64,000 bases of DNA from NCBI RefSeq assembly GCF_028416635.1, contig NZ_CP114013.1:3038001-3102000 (forward strand), in the 5' to 3' direction. How positions within the stretch are numbered: the first letter of the stretch is position 1; every line of letters begins with the position of its first letter. The DNA comes from Baekduia alba. Its GTDB lineage: Bacteria; Actinomycetota; Thermoleophilia; Solirubrobacterales; Solirubrobacteraceae. Both the position numbers and the translations under genes were made by a program. Under the pieces are notes generated by a model. The model had not been told where the DNA came from. It worked only from the letters and a program-made list of their open reading frames with translations, and ran no database searches. Below, piece after piece: positions 25,212 to 34,359 of the stretch.

Positions 25212-25646
25212 TCAGCGCGCGGTGCGCACGCGTCCGTGCTGCGTCACCGCGACGCCGCCGAGGCCGATCAGGCTGACGGCGACGATGCCGCCGGCGCCGA
25301 TCGCGATCGCGCCCCAGTCGATGCCGTCGTCGGTGTCGGTCGACGCGACGGCGGCCGCCGCTCGCGGCGACGCCGAGGTCGTGCCGGCCAGCGAGCTGGT
25401 CTGCCGGGCCTGGCTCTGGGCCGCGTCGACCGCGTCGGGCGTCCGCAGGTCCAGCTTCGGCCCGCTGGCCGCGTCGATCGCGTCGGGCGTCCGCAGGTCG
25501 AGCGTCAGCCCGCCGGCCGCGCCGGCCGGGCTCTGGGTCACGTGCGTGGTCGGGTGGTCGGGCTGGGCGAGCACGGGCGACGCCGTGAGGGCGAGACCCG
25601 CCGTGCCGAGCGCGATGGCCCGCTGCAGGGTGGTGAGGTCGTACAT
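25212..25646 (-). CDS. Secreted, C-terminally membrane-anchored repeat protein
   Basis: 144 residues with an N-terminal signal peptide (about 1-28, ending SPVLAQ), two near-identical copies of LDLRTPDA(I/V)DAA about 20 residues apart, a Ser/Ala/Thr-rich stalk, and a C-terminal transmembrane helix (WGAIAIGAGGIVAVSLIGLGGVAV) followed by basic residues HGRVRTAR. The topology is an extracellular domain anchored by its C-terminus. No family is recognised; the LRTPDAVDAA motif is the only distinctive feature. A strong hairpin follows the stop. Confidence 0.75.
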   Translation of the reverse strand: MYDLTTLQRAIALGTAGLALTASPVLAQPDHPTTHVTQSPAGAAGGLTLDLRTPDAIDAASGPKLDLRTPDAVDAAQSQARQTSSLAGTTSASPRAAAAVASTDTDDGIDWGAIAIGAGGIVAVSLIGLGGVAVTQHGRVRTAR

Positions 25647-25825
25647 GGTTCCTCCCCTTCCGGGGGCCGCGGCGCTTGGACCGGATCGCGGCGGCGGTCG
25701 TTGGTTGGTGAGCAGCAGCGTGCGCCCCGCGGGTTGCGCCGCACTTGCAGTCCCCTTGCAACCGCGGCCCGGCGCCTAGGCACAGCGACCCCATCAACTT
25801 GCATCGCGGGCGCGACAGGAAGACG

Positions 25826-28048
25826 GTGAGCAACATGAAGCAGCCGAGTCGCCTCAGCGTGGTGCTGATCGTGACGCTGTTGGAGTGTCCGTCGGTCTAC
25901 GCCTGGCTGCGGCTGGACGAAGCGGGCCACACGACGCTCGGCATCCTGATCCTGATCATCGGCGAGGGGCTGGAGTCCTGGTCGCTGCCGGCGATCATGC
26001 TCGCCGGGCCCGCCGACCCGTCGCGCCTGGCCGACGCGCGCGTGCGGGCACACCTGCGGCGCGTCCGCACGATGGCCTTCCTGGCGATCCCGGGCGAGAT
26101 CGTCGTGTGGCTGACCTGGCGCTGGAGCGTGGACGTCGTCGGCCTGATCGCCTCGATCGCCGTGCTGCTGGTCCTGATGCACCTCAAGCACCAGATGGAG
26201 ACCGCCGCCGTGCGCGGCACCCCGTTCAAGACCGGGTTCTTCTCCCTCGACGGCACGTTCGCGAGCGCGTGCGAGGTCGCCGGCGCGGTCGGGTGCCTGG
26301 CGCTGATCCGCGACGGCCGGCCGTGGCTCGCCGCCGCCGCGCTGGTGGCCGGGATCGTCGTCGAGCACTGGATCCTGATCGGCGCGCTGCAGCGCGAGAT
26401 GCGCCAGCGCGACCTCTGCCTCCCGCGGGCCAGCGCCGACGAGGCGCGGCTCGCGCCGCGGGCATCGGAGTGGCGCCGGCAGGGGCTCAACAACACCATC
26501 CAGTTATCGCTGGCGCGGAACCTCGCGCCGGTGTGGAGGCTCGTCGGCGCGCGCCGGTCGCCGCTGCGGTCGCCGACCAACCGCCTCATCATCAACCAGT
26601 TCGCATCCCGGATGCGGCCGCGGCCGGATCCGCTGAGCACGATGGCGTCCTACACCTCCTGGGTCTCGCTCACCGATCGGCGCTTCAGCGCGCGCCACCT
26701 GCCCCCGTCGACCACCGCGCGCACGCCGTCGCTGGACCGCGCGGCGGAGCTGTTCCACCTCGACGGCGACGGGCCGCGGATGTCGGAGCGGTCGTCGCTG
26801 CTGTTCCCGCACTTCGCGCAGTGGTTCACCGACGGGTTCCTGCACACCGACCCGGCCGACCCGCGCCGCAACACCTCCACCCACGACATCGACCTCAGCC
26901 AGCTCTACGGCCAGGTGCCGAAGGTCACCGCCGTGCTGCGCGGCCGCGACGGCCGGCTGAAGAGCGAGCTGATCGGCGGCCGCGAGTTCCCGCCGCGCTA
27001 CTTCGGCCCCGACCGGCACGTCAAGAAGGAGTTCCAGCGGCTCGCCCTGGTCTACCCGGGCAGCGACCTCAAGGTCGGCCGGCGAGCGGTCACGCCGCCG
27101 GGCCTGGACGACGAGCGCGTGCGCCAGGGCCTCTTCGCGCTCGGCCTGGCGCGCGGGAACATCCACTACGGGTTGGTGATGATGAGCACCGTGTTCCTGC
27201 GCGAGCACAACCGGCTCGCCGGCCTGCTGCGCGCGCACCATCCCGGCTGGAGCGACGACGAGGTGTTCCAGACCGCGCGCAACACGCTCACCGTGATGCT
27301 GCTGAAGATCGTGATCCAGGACTACATCAACCACATCTCGCCGCTGCGCTTCCAGGTCTTCTGGGAGCTGGGCCTCGGCGCCCGCGAGCGCTGGTTCCGC
27401 CCGAACTGGATGTCGATCGAGTTCGACCTGCTCTACCGCTGGCACGCGCTGGTGCCCGACCGGGTCGAGATCCACGGCGCCACGCGCCCGATGGGCGAGC
27501 TGCTGTGGGACAACGACCTCGTCACCGACCACGGCATCGCCGGGCTCTTCGCCGAGTGCTCGACCCAGAACAGCGCGGAGATCGGGCTGCTCAACACCCC
27601 CGAGTTCCTCTGGCCCGTCGAGCGCCGCACGATCGAGATCGGCCGGACCGCGAACCTCGCCGGCTACAACGACTACCGCGAGGCGTGCGGCTACCCGCGC
27701 GTCTGGTCGTTCAACGACGTCACGAGCCGCCGCGAGATCCGCGAGGCGCTCGCCGCGCGCTACCCCAGCGTCGACGACGTCGACCTGTACGTCGGGCTCT
27801 TCGCCGAGGACGTGGTCCCGGGCGGCGCGCTGCCGACGCTGATGGGGACCATGGTCGGCACCGACGCCTTCACCCAGGCCCTGACCAACCCGCTTCTGGC
27901 CGAGACGGTCTACGGCGAGCAGACGTTCAGCGCGGTCGGGCTCGCCGAGATCGACGCCACCGACACGCTGCGCGACCTCGTCCACCGCAACCTCGCGGGC
28001 GAGGAGCAGCAGGACCCGCTCGTCACGTTCGCGGCGACGCGGGCGTAG
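25826..28048 (+). CDS. Cyclooxygenase-like haem peroxidase fused to a multi-pass membrane domain
   Basis: A 740-residue protein. Residues 1-210 contain about six hydrophobic segments (e.g. LSVVLIVTLLE, LGILILIIGEGLESW, VVGLIASIAVLLVLM, AAALVAGIVVEHWILI). Residues about 290-735 are an animal-type (COX/PGHS-like) haem peroxidase. FAQWFTDGFLHTD aligns with the distal region (Q332; D336 where animal COX has the distal His), VFLREHNRLAGLLRAHHPGWSDDEVFQTAR is highly COX-like, LLYRWHAL holds the catalytic-type Tyr537 and proximal His540, and YNDYREACGYPRVWSFNDV follows. It probably oxygenates fatty acids at the membrane. GTG 25826 has AGGA five bases upstream; ATG 25835 is the alternative. It overlaps the convergent SARP gene by 26 nt. 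Confidence 0.88.
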   Translation: MSNMKQPSRLSVVLIVTLLECPSVYAWLRLDEAGHTTLGILILIIGEGLESWSLPAIMLAGPADPSRLADARVRAHLRRVRTMAFLAIPGEIVVWLTWRWSVDVVGLIASIAVLLVLMHLKHQMETAAVRGTPFKTGFFSLDGTFASACEVAGAVGCLALIRDGRPWLAAAALVAGIVVEHWILIGALQREMRQRDLCLPRASADEARLAPRASEWRRQGLNNTIQLSLARNLAPVWRLVGARRSPLRSPTNRLIINQFASRMRPRPDPLSTMASYTSWVSLTDRRFSARHLPPSTTARTPSLDRAAELFHLDGDGPRMSERSSLLFPHFAQWFTDGFLHTDPADPRRNTSTHDIDLSQLYGQVPKVTAVLRGRDGRLKSELIGGREFPPRYFGPDRHVKKEFQRLALVYPGSDLKVGRRAVTPPGLDDERVRQGLFALGLARGNIHYGLVMMSTVFLREHNRLAGLLRAHHPGWSDDEVFQTARNTLTVMLLKIVIQDYINHISPLRFQVFWELGLGARERWFRPNWMSIEFDLLYRWHALVPDRVEIHGATRPMGELLWDNDLVTDHGIAGLFAECSTQNSAEIGLLNTPEFLWPVERRTIEIGRTANLAGYNDYREACGYPRVWSFNDVTSRREIREALAARYPSVDDVDLYVGLFAEDVVPGGALPTLMGTMVGTDAFTQALTNPLLAETVYGEQTFSAVGLAEIDATDTLRDLVHRNLAGEEQQDPLVTFAATRA

Positions 28049-31000
28049 GCGGCGGCCCGGCCGCGACCGGCTGGCCGAGCAGCGCGCACGCCTCGCGCTC
28101 GATCGCCGCGCTGCCGTGGCGGCGGGCGAGCGCGACGCCGCGCGCGAGCAGGTCGGCTGCGGCGGCGGCCTCCGCGCGGCCGCCGAGGTCCAGCAGCCAC
28201 GCGCCGCGGGCCAGGAGCGTGCGGGCCAGCAGCAGCGGCGCGTCGAGGGCGGCGTGGGCGGCCTCGGCGGCGGCGAAGTGCGCGACGGCGCGGTCGACGC
28301 GCCCGAGCAGGGCGGCCAGTCGCCCGAGGTTCAGCTCGACCGATCCGCGCGACGAGACGCCGGCGGCCGTCGCGAACTGCCGGCGGTACGGGAGCAGGCG
28401 GTCGTACAGCTCCTCGCCGACGTCGCGTGCGTCGAGGCGCAGAGCGATGTCGGCGCAGCGCGCGAGGTTGAACGCGCGGGTGCGGTCGAACGCGAAGGCG
28501 AAGCCGTCGGCGCGCTGGCGCTCGAGGACCGCGGCGGCCTCCGCGAGCCGTCCGGTCTCGGCGTCGATGAACCCGCGCGTGAGGCGCAGCAGCCGCAGCT
28601 GCGGGTTGCTGGCGATGTGGCGGTCGAGGGACTCGACGAGCTCGCCGAGCCGGTCCTGCTCGGTCCGGATCGCCAGCAGCTGGCCGAAGGTGATGACCAG
28701 ACCCTCCGGGATCCCGTGCTCGTGCGCGAGCGACGCGGCTGCCAGCGTCAGGCGCGTCGCCTCGGGCAGGTCGCCGCCGACGCAGCGGCTCGCGCTGTGG
28801 GCCCAGAGCGCGGTCCACCGCAGGATCGGCTGGCCGATCGCGTCAGCCAGCGCCAGCATGGCGGCCAGCGCGCCGTCGAGGCGCCGGCGGTCGCCGTCGT
28901 GCATGGCCAGGATGAAGCCGGCGTTGGCGGCGCGGAAGCACAGCTCGGGGTCGTCGAGGTCGTGGCCGCGCCGCGCGAGCTCGTCGACGAGGGCGGCGTG
29001 CGCCGCGAAGGGCGCGACCGGGCTGATCGCGGTCGTGAACGCCATGACGCGCGCGAGCTCGCGGCGGTCGCCGCGCCGACGGGCCAGGGCCAGCGCCTCC
29101 TCGGCCATCCGGGACCCCTCCGCCGGGTCGCCGCCGTAGTACACCTCCTTGCCCAGCACGGCCAGCATCCGCGGGCGGCACGGCCAGTCGGGCGGCACGG
29201 TCGCGAGCGCGCGCTGGAGCGTCGTGACGCGCGCGCCGTCGCGCGGGCCGGCGGCGCCGAACGGGCCGAGGGTGTTGGCGAGCACGGCGCGGGTCAGGCG
29301 CTCGGGGTCGCCGAGCTGCTCGGCGAGCGCGCTGGCCTCCAGCAGGACGTCGCGGAACGCGCCGCCGACCTGCCGGCCGGCCTCGCCCGCGCCGATCAGG
29401 AGATCGCATCGTTCTGCGCGTCTTTGCGTGTCGCCGGCGCCGGCGAGCTCCAGGCCACGCGCGTACCAGTGCAGCGCCTCGTCGGGCGCGAGGTGCTCCA
29501 GCGCGCGGTCGCCGGCCCGCTGCGCCGCCCGGATCGCGTCGTCGACGTGCGCCGGCGCGTCGGCGGCCAGCCAGTGGTGCGCGATCTCGGCGACGTGGTC
29601 GCCGGGCAGCTCGGCCACGGCCTCGGCGACGCGGCAGTGCAGGCGCGAGCGGCGGGCCGCGCTGAGCTGCGAGGTCAGCGTGTGGTTGATGATCGCGTGG
29701 GCGAAGGCGAAGCGCCCGGTCGCCGGCTCGGTGACCACCAGAGCGCCGAGCGCCGCCTCCAGCGCGGGCAGCGGATCCTGGTCGGCCAACCGCTCCAGCA
29801 GCTCCAGGTCGAAGGTGCGGCCGATGACCGCGGCGAGCGTCAGGACGCCCTGCGCCGGCGTCCCGAGGCGCGCGATCCGCCCGAGCACGACGTCGCGCAC
29901 GGTGCCCGGGAGGCCGAGCTCGGCCAGCGTGGCGCGCACCTCCCAGCGGCCGCCGGCGTCCTGGACGATCGCCCCCGACTCGGTGAGGTGGCGCAGGATC
30001 TGGCCGACGAAGAACGCGTTGCCGCCGGTCTCCTCCCGGATCTCGGCCGCCAGGTCGCGGCCCGGCGCGCCGATGTCGTGACCGGCGACCTCGGTCATCA
30101 GCGTGGCGACGTCGTCGACCGTGAGGCCGTCGAGGATCAGCCGCTCGACGCCGTCGACGCGCAGCAGGTCGGTGACGACGCCGGCCAGCGCGTCGTCGGG
30201 CTGGGCCTCGGTGTCGCGGTAGGTCACCAGCAGCAGGAGCGGCACGTGGCCGGTCGCGACCGCGACGTGCTGCAGCAGCGTCAGCGACGGCGTGTCGGAC
30301 CACTGCAGGTCGTCGAGCACGACGACCAGCGGCTGGCGCGCCGACAGCGCCTCCAGCAGGCCGACCACCGCGGTGAACAGGAGGTAGCGCTCGGTCTCGG
30401 GGTCGGACTCGAAGACCGGAGCCGAGCCGGGGGCGGCGGGCGCCGCCGCGAGGCCCGGCAGCAGGCGGCCGAGGTGGCGGCCGTGCTTGCGCAACGCGGG
30501 CGCGAGGACGTCCGCCGGCGCGTGCTCGGCGAGGTGCGACAGCGCCGTGATCCACGTGCCATAGGGCGCGCGCAGACCCTCCGACGACCCGCCCCAGCCG
30601 ACCGCGAAGCCCGCCGCGTGGGCGTCGAGCGCCGCGGCGGCGGCCAGCCGGGTCTTGCCGATGCCGGGCTCGCCGCCGAGCAGGACGACCTGCGTCGCGC
30701 CCTCCCCCGCCCGCGCGACCGCGTGATGCAGCAGCGCGCGCTCGCCGAGCCGGCCGACGTAGGGCATCGAGCGGGCGCGGCCGAGCGGCGGCGGCAGCGG
30801 CGTGGGGGCGTCGTCGGCGGCTGCCGCCGGCGGCGGCAGCTCCAGCGCGGGCGCCTGCTCCAGGATCTGCTGCTGGAGGCGCTTGAGCTCGGGGCCCGGC
30901 TCGAGCCCGAGGTCCTCGTCGAGCCGGGCGCGGACGTGCTGGAAGACGTCGAGGGCGTCGGCGTGGCGCTCGCAGCGGTAGAGCGCGAGCATCAGCAGCG

Positions 31001-31580
31001 CGGCCAGCTGCTCGCGGGCCGGGTGCGCCTCGGCGAGCTGGCCGAGCTCGGCGACGATCTCGGCGTGCCGGCCGCAGCGCAGGTCGGCGTCGACGCGCGC
31101 CTCCAGCGCGGCGAGCCGCTCCTCCTCCAGCCGCGCGATCTCGGTCTGGGCGAACGGCGCGAAGGCGAACTCGGGCAGTGGCGGGCCGCGGCACAGCCCC
31201 AGCGCGTCGCGCAGCTTGGCCGCGGCACGGTCGGCACGCCCGTCGGCCAAGGCGGCGCGCCCCTCGGCGACGAGCGCCTCGAAGCGCTCCGCGTCCAGCT
31301 CGCCGGGCCGGACGCGCAGGCGGTAGCCCGCGGGCGTGGTCGCGATGGCGTCCGGGTCGCCGAGCGCCTTGCGCAGGCGCGAGACGTGCACGTGGATGGT
31401 CTTGATCGAGGACGGCGGCACGTCCTCGCCCCACAGCCCGACCGCGAGGCGCTCCGCGCTGACCGGCGCGTTGGCGTGGAGCAGCAGCAGCGCGAGCAGG
31501 GCACGCGGCTTGCCGCCGCCGAGCGTCACCGCTCCGGAGGCGCCATCGACCTCCAGCGGTCCGAGCACCCGGAACTCCAT
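28023..31580 (-). CDS. BTAD/SARP-type transcriptional regulator with AAA ATPase and TPR-like repeats
   Basis: A 1185-residue regulator. Residues 1-95 are an OmpR-type winged helix (MEFRVLGPLEVDG ... IKTIHVHVSRLRKALGD), and about 96-250 the bacterial transcriptional activation domain (PAREQLAALLMLALYRCERHADALDVFQHVRARLDEDLGLEPGPEL). A STAND ATPase follows with Walker A GGEPGIGKTRLA near residue 300, Walker B VVVLDDLQWSD and ETGGNAFFVGQILRHL. The rest is long helical repeats. Such proteins activate nearby secondary-metabolite or stress genes when a signal reaches the sensor repeats. It is convergent with the peroxidase and divergent from a small ORF; the target is unknown. Confidence 0.92.
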   Translation of the reverse strand: MEFRVLGPLEVDGASGAVTLGGGKPRALLALLLLHANAPVSAERLAVGLWGEDVPPSSIKTIHVHVSRLRKALGDPDAIATTPAGYRLRVRPGELDAERFEALVAEGRAALADGRADRAAAKLRDALGLCRGPPLPEFAFAPFAQTEIARLEEERLAALEARVDADLRCGRHAEIVAELGQLAEAHPAREQLAALLMLALYRCERHADALDVFQHVRARLDEDLGLEPGPELKRLQQQILEQAPALELPPPAAAADDAPTPLPPPLGRARSMPYVGRLGERALLHHAVARAGEGATQVVLLGGEPGIGKTRLAAAAALDAHAAGFAVGWGGSSEGLRAPYGTWITALSHLAEHAPADVLAPALRKHGRHLGRLLPGLAAAPAAPGSAPVFESDPETERYLLFTAVVGLLEALSARQPLVVVLDDLQWSDTPSLTLLQHVAVATGHVPLLLLVTYRDTEAQPDDALAGVVTDLLRVDGVERLILDGLTVDDVATLMTEVAGHDIGAPGRDLAAEIREETGGNAFFVGQILRHLTESGAIVQDAGGRWEVRATLAELGLPGTVRDVVLGRIARLGTPAQGVLTLAAVIGRTFDLELLERLADQDPLPALEAALGALVVTEPATGRFAFAHAIINHTLTSQLSAARRSRLHCRVAEAVAELPGDHVAEIAHHWLAADAPAHVDDAIRAAQRAGDRALEHLAPDEALHWYARGLELAGAGDTQRRAERCDLLIGAGEAGRQVGGAFRDVLLEASALAEQLGDPERLTRAVLANTLGPFGAAGPRDGARVTTLQRALATVPPDWPCRPRMLAVLGKEVYYGGDPAEGSRMAEEALALARRRGDRRELARVMAFTTAISPVAPFAAHAALVDELARRGHDLDDPELCFRAANAGFILAMHDGDRRRLDGALAAMLALADAIGQPILRWTALWAHSASRCVGGDLPEATRLTLAAASLAHEHGIPEGLVITFGQLLAIRTEQDRLGELVESLDRHIASNPQLRLLRLTRGFIDAETGRLAEAAAVLERQRADGFAFAFDRTRAFNLARCADIALRLDARDVGEELYDRLLPYRRQFATAAGVSSRGSVELNLGRLAALLGRVDRAVAHFAAAEAAHAALDAPLLLARTLLARGAWLLDLGGRAEAAAAADLLARGVALARRHGSAAIEREACALLGQPVAAGPPPTPASPRT

Positions 31581-31743
31581 CGTCCTCGGGGCGACGTTAC
31601 TGCGCGCGACCCGTGCCCGCTGGAGTCTCCGGACGTTCCGCGGGCCGTGCCTATGCGCGGCGACGCTGCGCGCTGGCGAACGCGGACCGACGTGGTGGTG
31701 CACGTCGGCCCGCCGGTCCCAACGCGTCGTACCCTGAACGGCG

Positions 31744-31986
31744 ATGGCCATGGCGGGAGACTTCCTCACCGGGCAGCAGCGCGTGCTGTGGAAGATGTAC
31801 GACCAGCACGGCGGCGTCGGGTTCATGACCGACGACGAGCTGCGCGACTGGGCGTCGGCCTGCCGGATCCTGATGGACTACGCCGCCGCCAAGCCGGCCT
31901 CCGCCACCCAGGCGCGGGCGCTCTGGGCCGTGCGCCTCGCGGAGGCCGAAGGGGCGTTGGCGGAGCGCGCCGCCGCCGCCGGCTAA
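31744..31986 (+). CDS. Small helical protein of unknown function
   Basis: An 80-residue acidic helical protein (FLTGQQRVLWKMYDQHGGVGFMTDDELRDWASACRILMDYAAAKPASATQARALWAVRLAEAEGALAERAA). There is no signal peptide or known motif. It has strong third-position GC and starts 163 bp from the divergent SARP start. ATG 31744 or 31750 could be used. Function unknown. Confidence 0.6.
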   Translation: MAMAGDFLTGQQRVLWKMYDQHGGVGFMTDDELRDWASACRILMDYAAAKPASATQARALWAVRLAEAEGALAERAAAAG

Positions 31987-32001
31987 GCCCCGACGCTCGG
32001 C

Positions 32002-33543
32002 CTACGCCGGCTGCAGCCCCCGCGTCCCGTCCTGGAGCGTGAAGCTCGCGCCCGTGGCGGCCGGCGCGTCCGGCGTGGTCACGGCGCTGAGCGTCCGGAA
32101 GTCCGCCTGCAGCCGCTGAGCGTCCATCGTCACGCGCACGTAGCCGCGGCGGCTGGCGTTGAACTTGATCCACGGGTTCTCGGCCAGCTGCTGGTCGACG
32201 GTGTCGTTGCCGTCGCCGCCGGAGGTGACCGACGTCCCACAGAGCTCGGAGCCGACGATCGCCGAGGAGGGGTCGTCGAAGTCGGCCAGGAGGTCGGCGG
32301 CGTAGTGCTGGTGGATGTCGCCGGTCAGGACCACCGGGTTGCGCGTGCCGCGGTCGTGGATGCCGGTCAGGACGCGCTGGCGGCTGGCGCGGTAGGCGTC
32401 CCACTGGTCGGTGCTGTAGCCCTTGGCGGCGCCCGGCACGAGGTCGTGGCTGGCCATCAGGACCTGTTGGGCGAGGATCGTCCAGGTCGATCGCGACGAC
32501 GCCATCCGGTCGACGATCCACTGCTCCTGGGCGAGGCCGGGGAGCGTCGCGGCGGGGTCGGTCATCGCGGGGCCGTCGGCCGGACCATGGTCGTCGTAGG
32601 GCTGGTCTGTCCGGAACTGGCGCGTGTCGGCGACGACGACGTGCGCGAGGTCGCCGAGCGGGAGCTCGCGGTAGAGCTGCATGCCCGAGCCGCGCGGATG
32701 CTGCGCGCGGCGCAGGGGCATGAACTCGTAGTAGGCCTGGTAGGCCGCCGCGCGCCGCTGGGCGAAGACGTTGGGGTCCTGGTCGGGCTCGGTGTCGACC
32801 TGGGAGATCAGGTTGGCGTAGTTGTTCTCGACCTCGTGGTCGTCGGGCGTGACGACGAGCGGGAACAACCGGCGGAGCTCGAGCAGGTCCGCGTCCGAGT
32901 TGTACTGGCTGTGGCGCTCGCGGTAGGCGGGCAGGTCCATCGGCTCGGCGTTGGAGTGCTGCCGGACCCCGGTGCCCGGCCCGCCCTCGTAGATGTAGTC
33001 GCCGACGTGGGCCACGAACCACGGGTCGTCCTCGGCGATCCGGCGGTAGGCGGTGAAGTAGCCGGCCTCCCAGTTCGAGCAGCTCGCCAGGCAGAAGCTC
33101 AGGCTGCTCGGCGCGGCCCCGAACGCGGGCGCGGTGCGGGTGCGGCCGACCGGGCTGGCCTCCCCGTGGGCGTAGAAGCGGTACCAGTACTCGCGGCCCG
33201 GCTTGAGGCGGTTGACCTCGACGTGCACCGAGTGGCCCTCCTCAGCGCTCGCGAACTGCAGGCCGCGGGCGACGACCCGGCGCAGGCGCTCGTCCTCGGC
33301 CAGCTCCCACACGACCGGGACCTTGCCGCGGATCGGCTCGCGGCCCAGCGCGTCGAGCGCGATCCGCGTCCAGAGGACGACGCCGTCGGCCGCGGGCTCG
33401 CCGGAGGCGACGCCGGCGACGAACGGGTTGGCGCCCCAGGGGAGCGCGCGGGCGCGGCCGGGCAGGGCACCGCCGAACGCGAGCGAGAGGGCGCCGGTGC
33501 CCGCGCCGGCGAGCAGCCGGCGGCGGGAGAACGTGCTGGACAC
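32002..33543 (-). CDS. phoD: PhoD-type alkaline phosphatase/phosphodiesterase, Tat-exported
   Basis: A 513-residue secreted metallophosphoesterase. The N-terminus FSRRRLLAGAGTGALSLAFGGALPG is a Tat signal with the twin-arginine motif. A PhoD N-terminal beta-sandwich follows (NPFVAGVASGEPAADGVVLWTRI; REYWYRFYA), then the Ca/Fe-dependent core: FCLASCSNWEAGYFTAYRRIAE, HVGDYIYEGG, TPDDHEVENNYA, VVADTRQFRTD, LAQQVLMASHD, NPVVLTGDIHQHYAADL. It releases phosphate from mono- and diesters outside the membrane. GTG 33543 is preceded by AGGAAGGAAG, a strong ribosome-binding site that decides the start. Confidence 0.94.
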   Translation of the reverse strand: MSSTFSRRRLLAGAGTGALSLAFGGALPGRARALPWGANPFVAGVASGEPAADGVVLWTRIALDALGREPIRGKVPVVWELAEDERLRRVVARGLQFASAEEGHSVHVEVNRLKPGREYWYRFYAHGEASPVGRTRTAPAFGAAPSSLSFCLASCSNWEAGYFTAYRRIAEDDPWFVAHVGDYIYEGGPGTGVRQHSNAEPMDLPAYRERHSQYNSDADLLELRRLFPLVVTPDDHEVENNYANLISQVDTEPDQDPNVFAQRRAAAYQAYYEFMPLRRAQHPRGSGMQLYRELPLGDLAHVVVADTRQFRTDQPYDDHGPADGPAMTDPAATLPGLAQEQWIVDRMASSRSTWTILAQQVLMASHDLVPGAAKGYSTDQWDAYRASRQRVLTGIHDRGTRNPVVLTGDIHQHYAADLLADFDDPSSAIVGSELCGTSVTSGGDGNDTVDQQLAENPWIKFNASRRGYVRVTMDAQRLQADFRTLSAVTTPDAPAATGASFTLQDGTRGLQPA

Positions 33544-33622
33544 GAGAGCTTCCTTCCTAGGGAGAGGCGTGGGGAACGCGTCGCATCCTTGGCGCCGCGC
33601 GCCCCGTCGCCGTGGCGATCCC

Positions 33623-33829
33623 GTGAACTGTCGGCGCGGCGACCGCCGAGGTTTCAGGCGGCCGCCGGCCGGGCGCGGGTCGGAGGACGTCGACGCGCCC
33701 GGCTTCCACACCGTGGACGGCATCGCCCACGTCGAGGGCGAGGACCCCAGCAAGCGCTCGACCGGCGAGCGCGCGGCCTGGTTGGGCGACAGCGAAGGCA
33801 ACCTGCGCCACGTCGGCCAGCCCGTGTGA
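33623..33829 (+). CDS. Possible small protein of unknown function
   Basis: A frame of up to 68 codons. Its last 40 or so codons have G or C at nearly every third position and read as an ordinary soluble peptide ([19 protein letters not shown] and on to [14 protein letters not shown]), which suggests real coding. The start is unclear: GTG 33623 is available but the first 20 codons look less protein-like. It sits between the divergent PhoD and the NfeD-like gene. No family recognised. Confidence 0.4.
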   Translation: MNCRRGDRRGFRRPPAGRGSEDVDAPGFHTVDGIAHVEGEDPSKRSTGERAAWLGDSEGNLRHVGQPV

Positions 33830-33888
33830 GGCAGGGACCCGCCCCCGCGGGTCGCCGCGTCGGCGTACCATCGACGCGAGGCCCCACA

Positions 33889-34359
33889 ATGACCCTTCTC
33901 GGCATCGTCCTGTTGCTCTCGGGCTTGGCGCTCGTCGTCGCCGAAGCGCACGTGCCCAGCGGGCTGCTGGGCGTGGCCGGGACCGTCCTGCTCGTCGCCG
34001 CCGTGGCGGTGCTGGCGACCGCCGTCGGCGCCGAGGCGTTGGTCGCCGTGCCGGTCGGGGCGGCGCTGGTCCTGGCGGCGGGCGCCTGGGGCCTGCTGGC
34101 CGCGCGCAGCGCCTCCGGCGCGCTGCGCACCCGCGTGCGCTCGGGGCCCGAGGCGCTGTCCGGGCGCGTCGGCGTCGTGCGAGCGTGGGACGAGCCCGGC
34201 GGGCAGGTCTACCTCGACGGCGACCTGTGGCGCGCGCGCCACAGCTGGGGCCCCGGCGAAGAGGCCGACCTGCATGCGGGCGACGCGGTCGTGGTCGAAC
34301 GCGTGGCCGGCCTCACGCTCTGCGTGCGCCGCGCCGACGAATGGGAGCTGATCGCATGA
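33889..34359 (+). CDS. NfeD-like membrane protein
   Basis: A 156-residue protein with two to three N-terminal transmembrane helices ([59 protein letters not shown]) followed by a soluble beta domain ([59 protein letters not shown]) matching the NfeD OB-fold. NfeD proteins partner with slipins in membrane-domain organisation, and the slipin gene follows with an ATGA overlap, so the two are translationally coupled. Confidence 0.88.
   Translation: MTLLGIVLLLSGLALVVAEAHVPSGLLGVAGTVLLVAAVAVLATAVGAEALVAVPVGAALVLAAGAWGLLAARSASGALRTRVRSGPEALSGRVGVVRAWDEPGGQVYLDGDLWRARHSWGPGEEADLHAGDAVVVERVAGLTLCVRRADEWELIA

Noticed and set aside
28023-31826. Longer start (31826) for the SARP regulator
   Set aside because: The winged-helix domain begins at MEFRVLGPLEV (31580); the extra codons upstream have no similarity and lie in the promoter region shared with the divergent small gene.
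28116-32042. A 1308-codon plus-strand open frame opposite the SARP regulator and PhoD
   Set aside because: Shadow of the SARP frame: no domains, composition typical of antisense of GC-rich genes, while the minus strand has full winged-helix, BTAD and Walker motifs.
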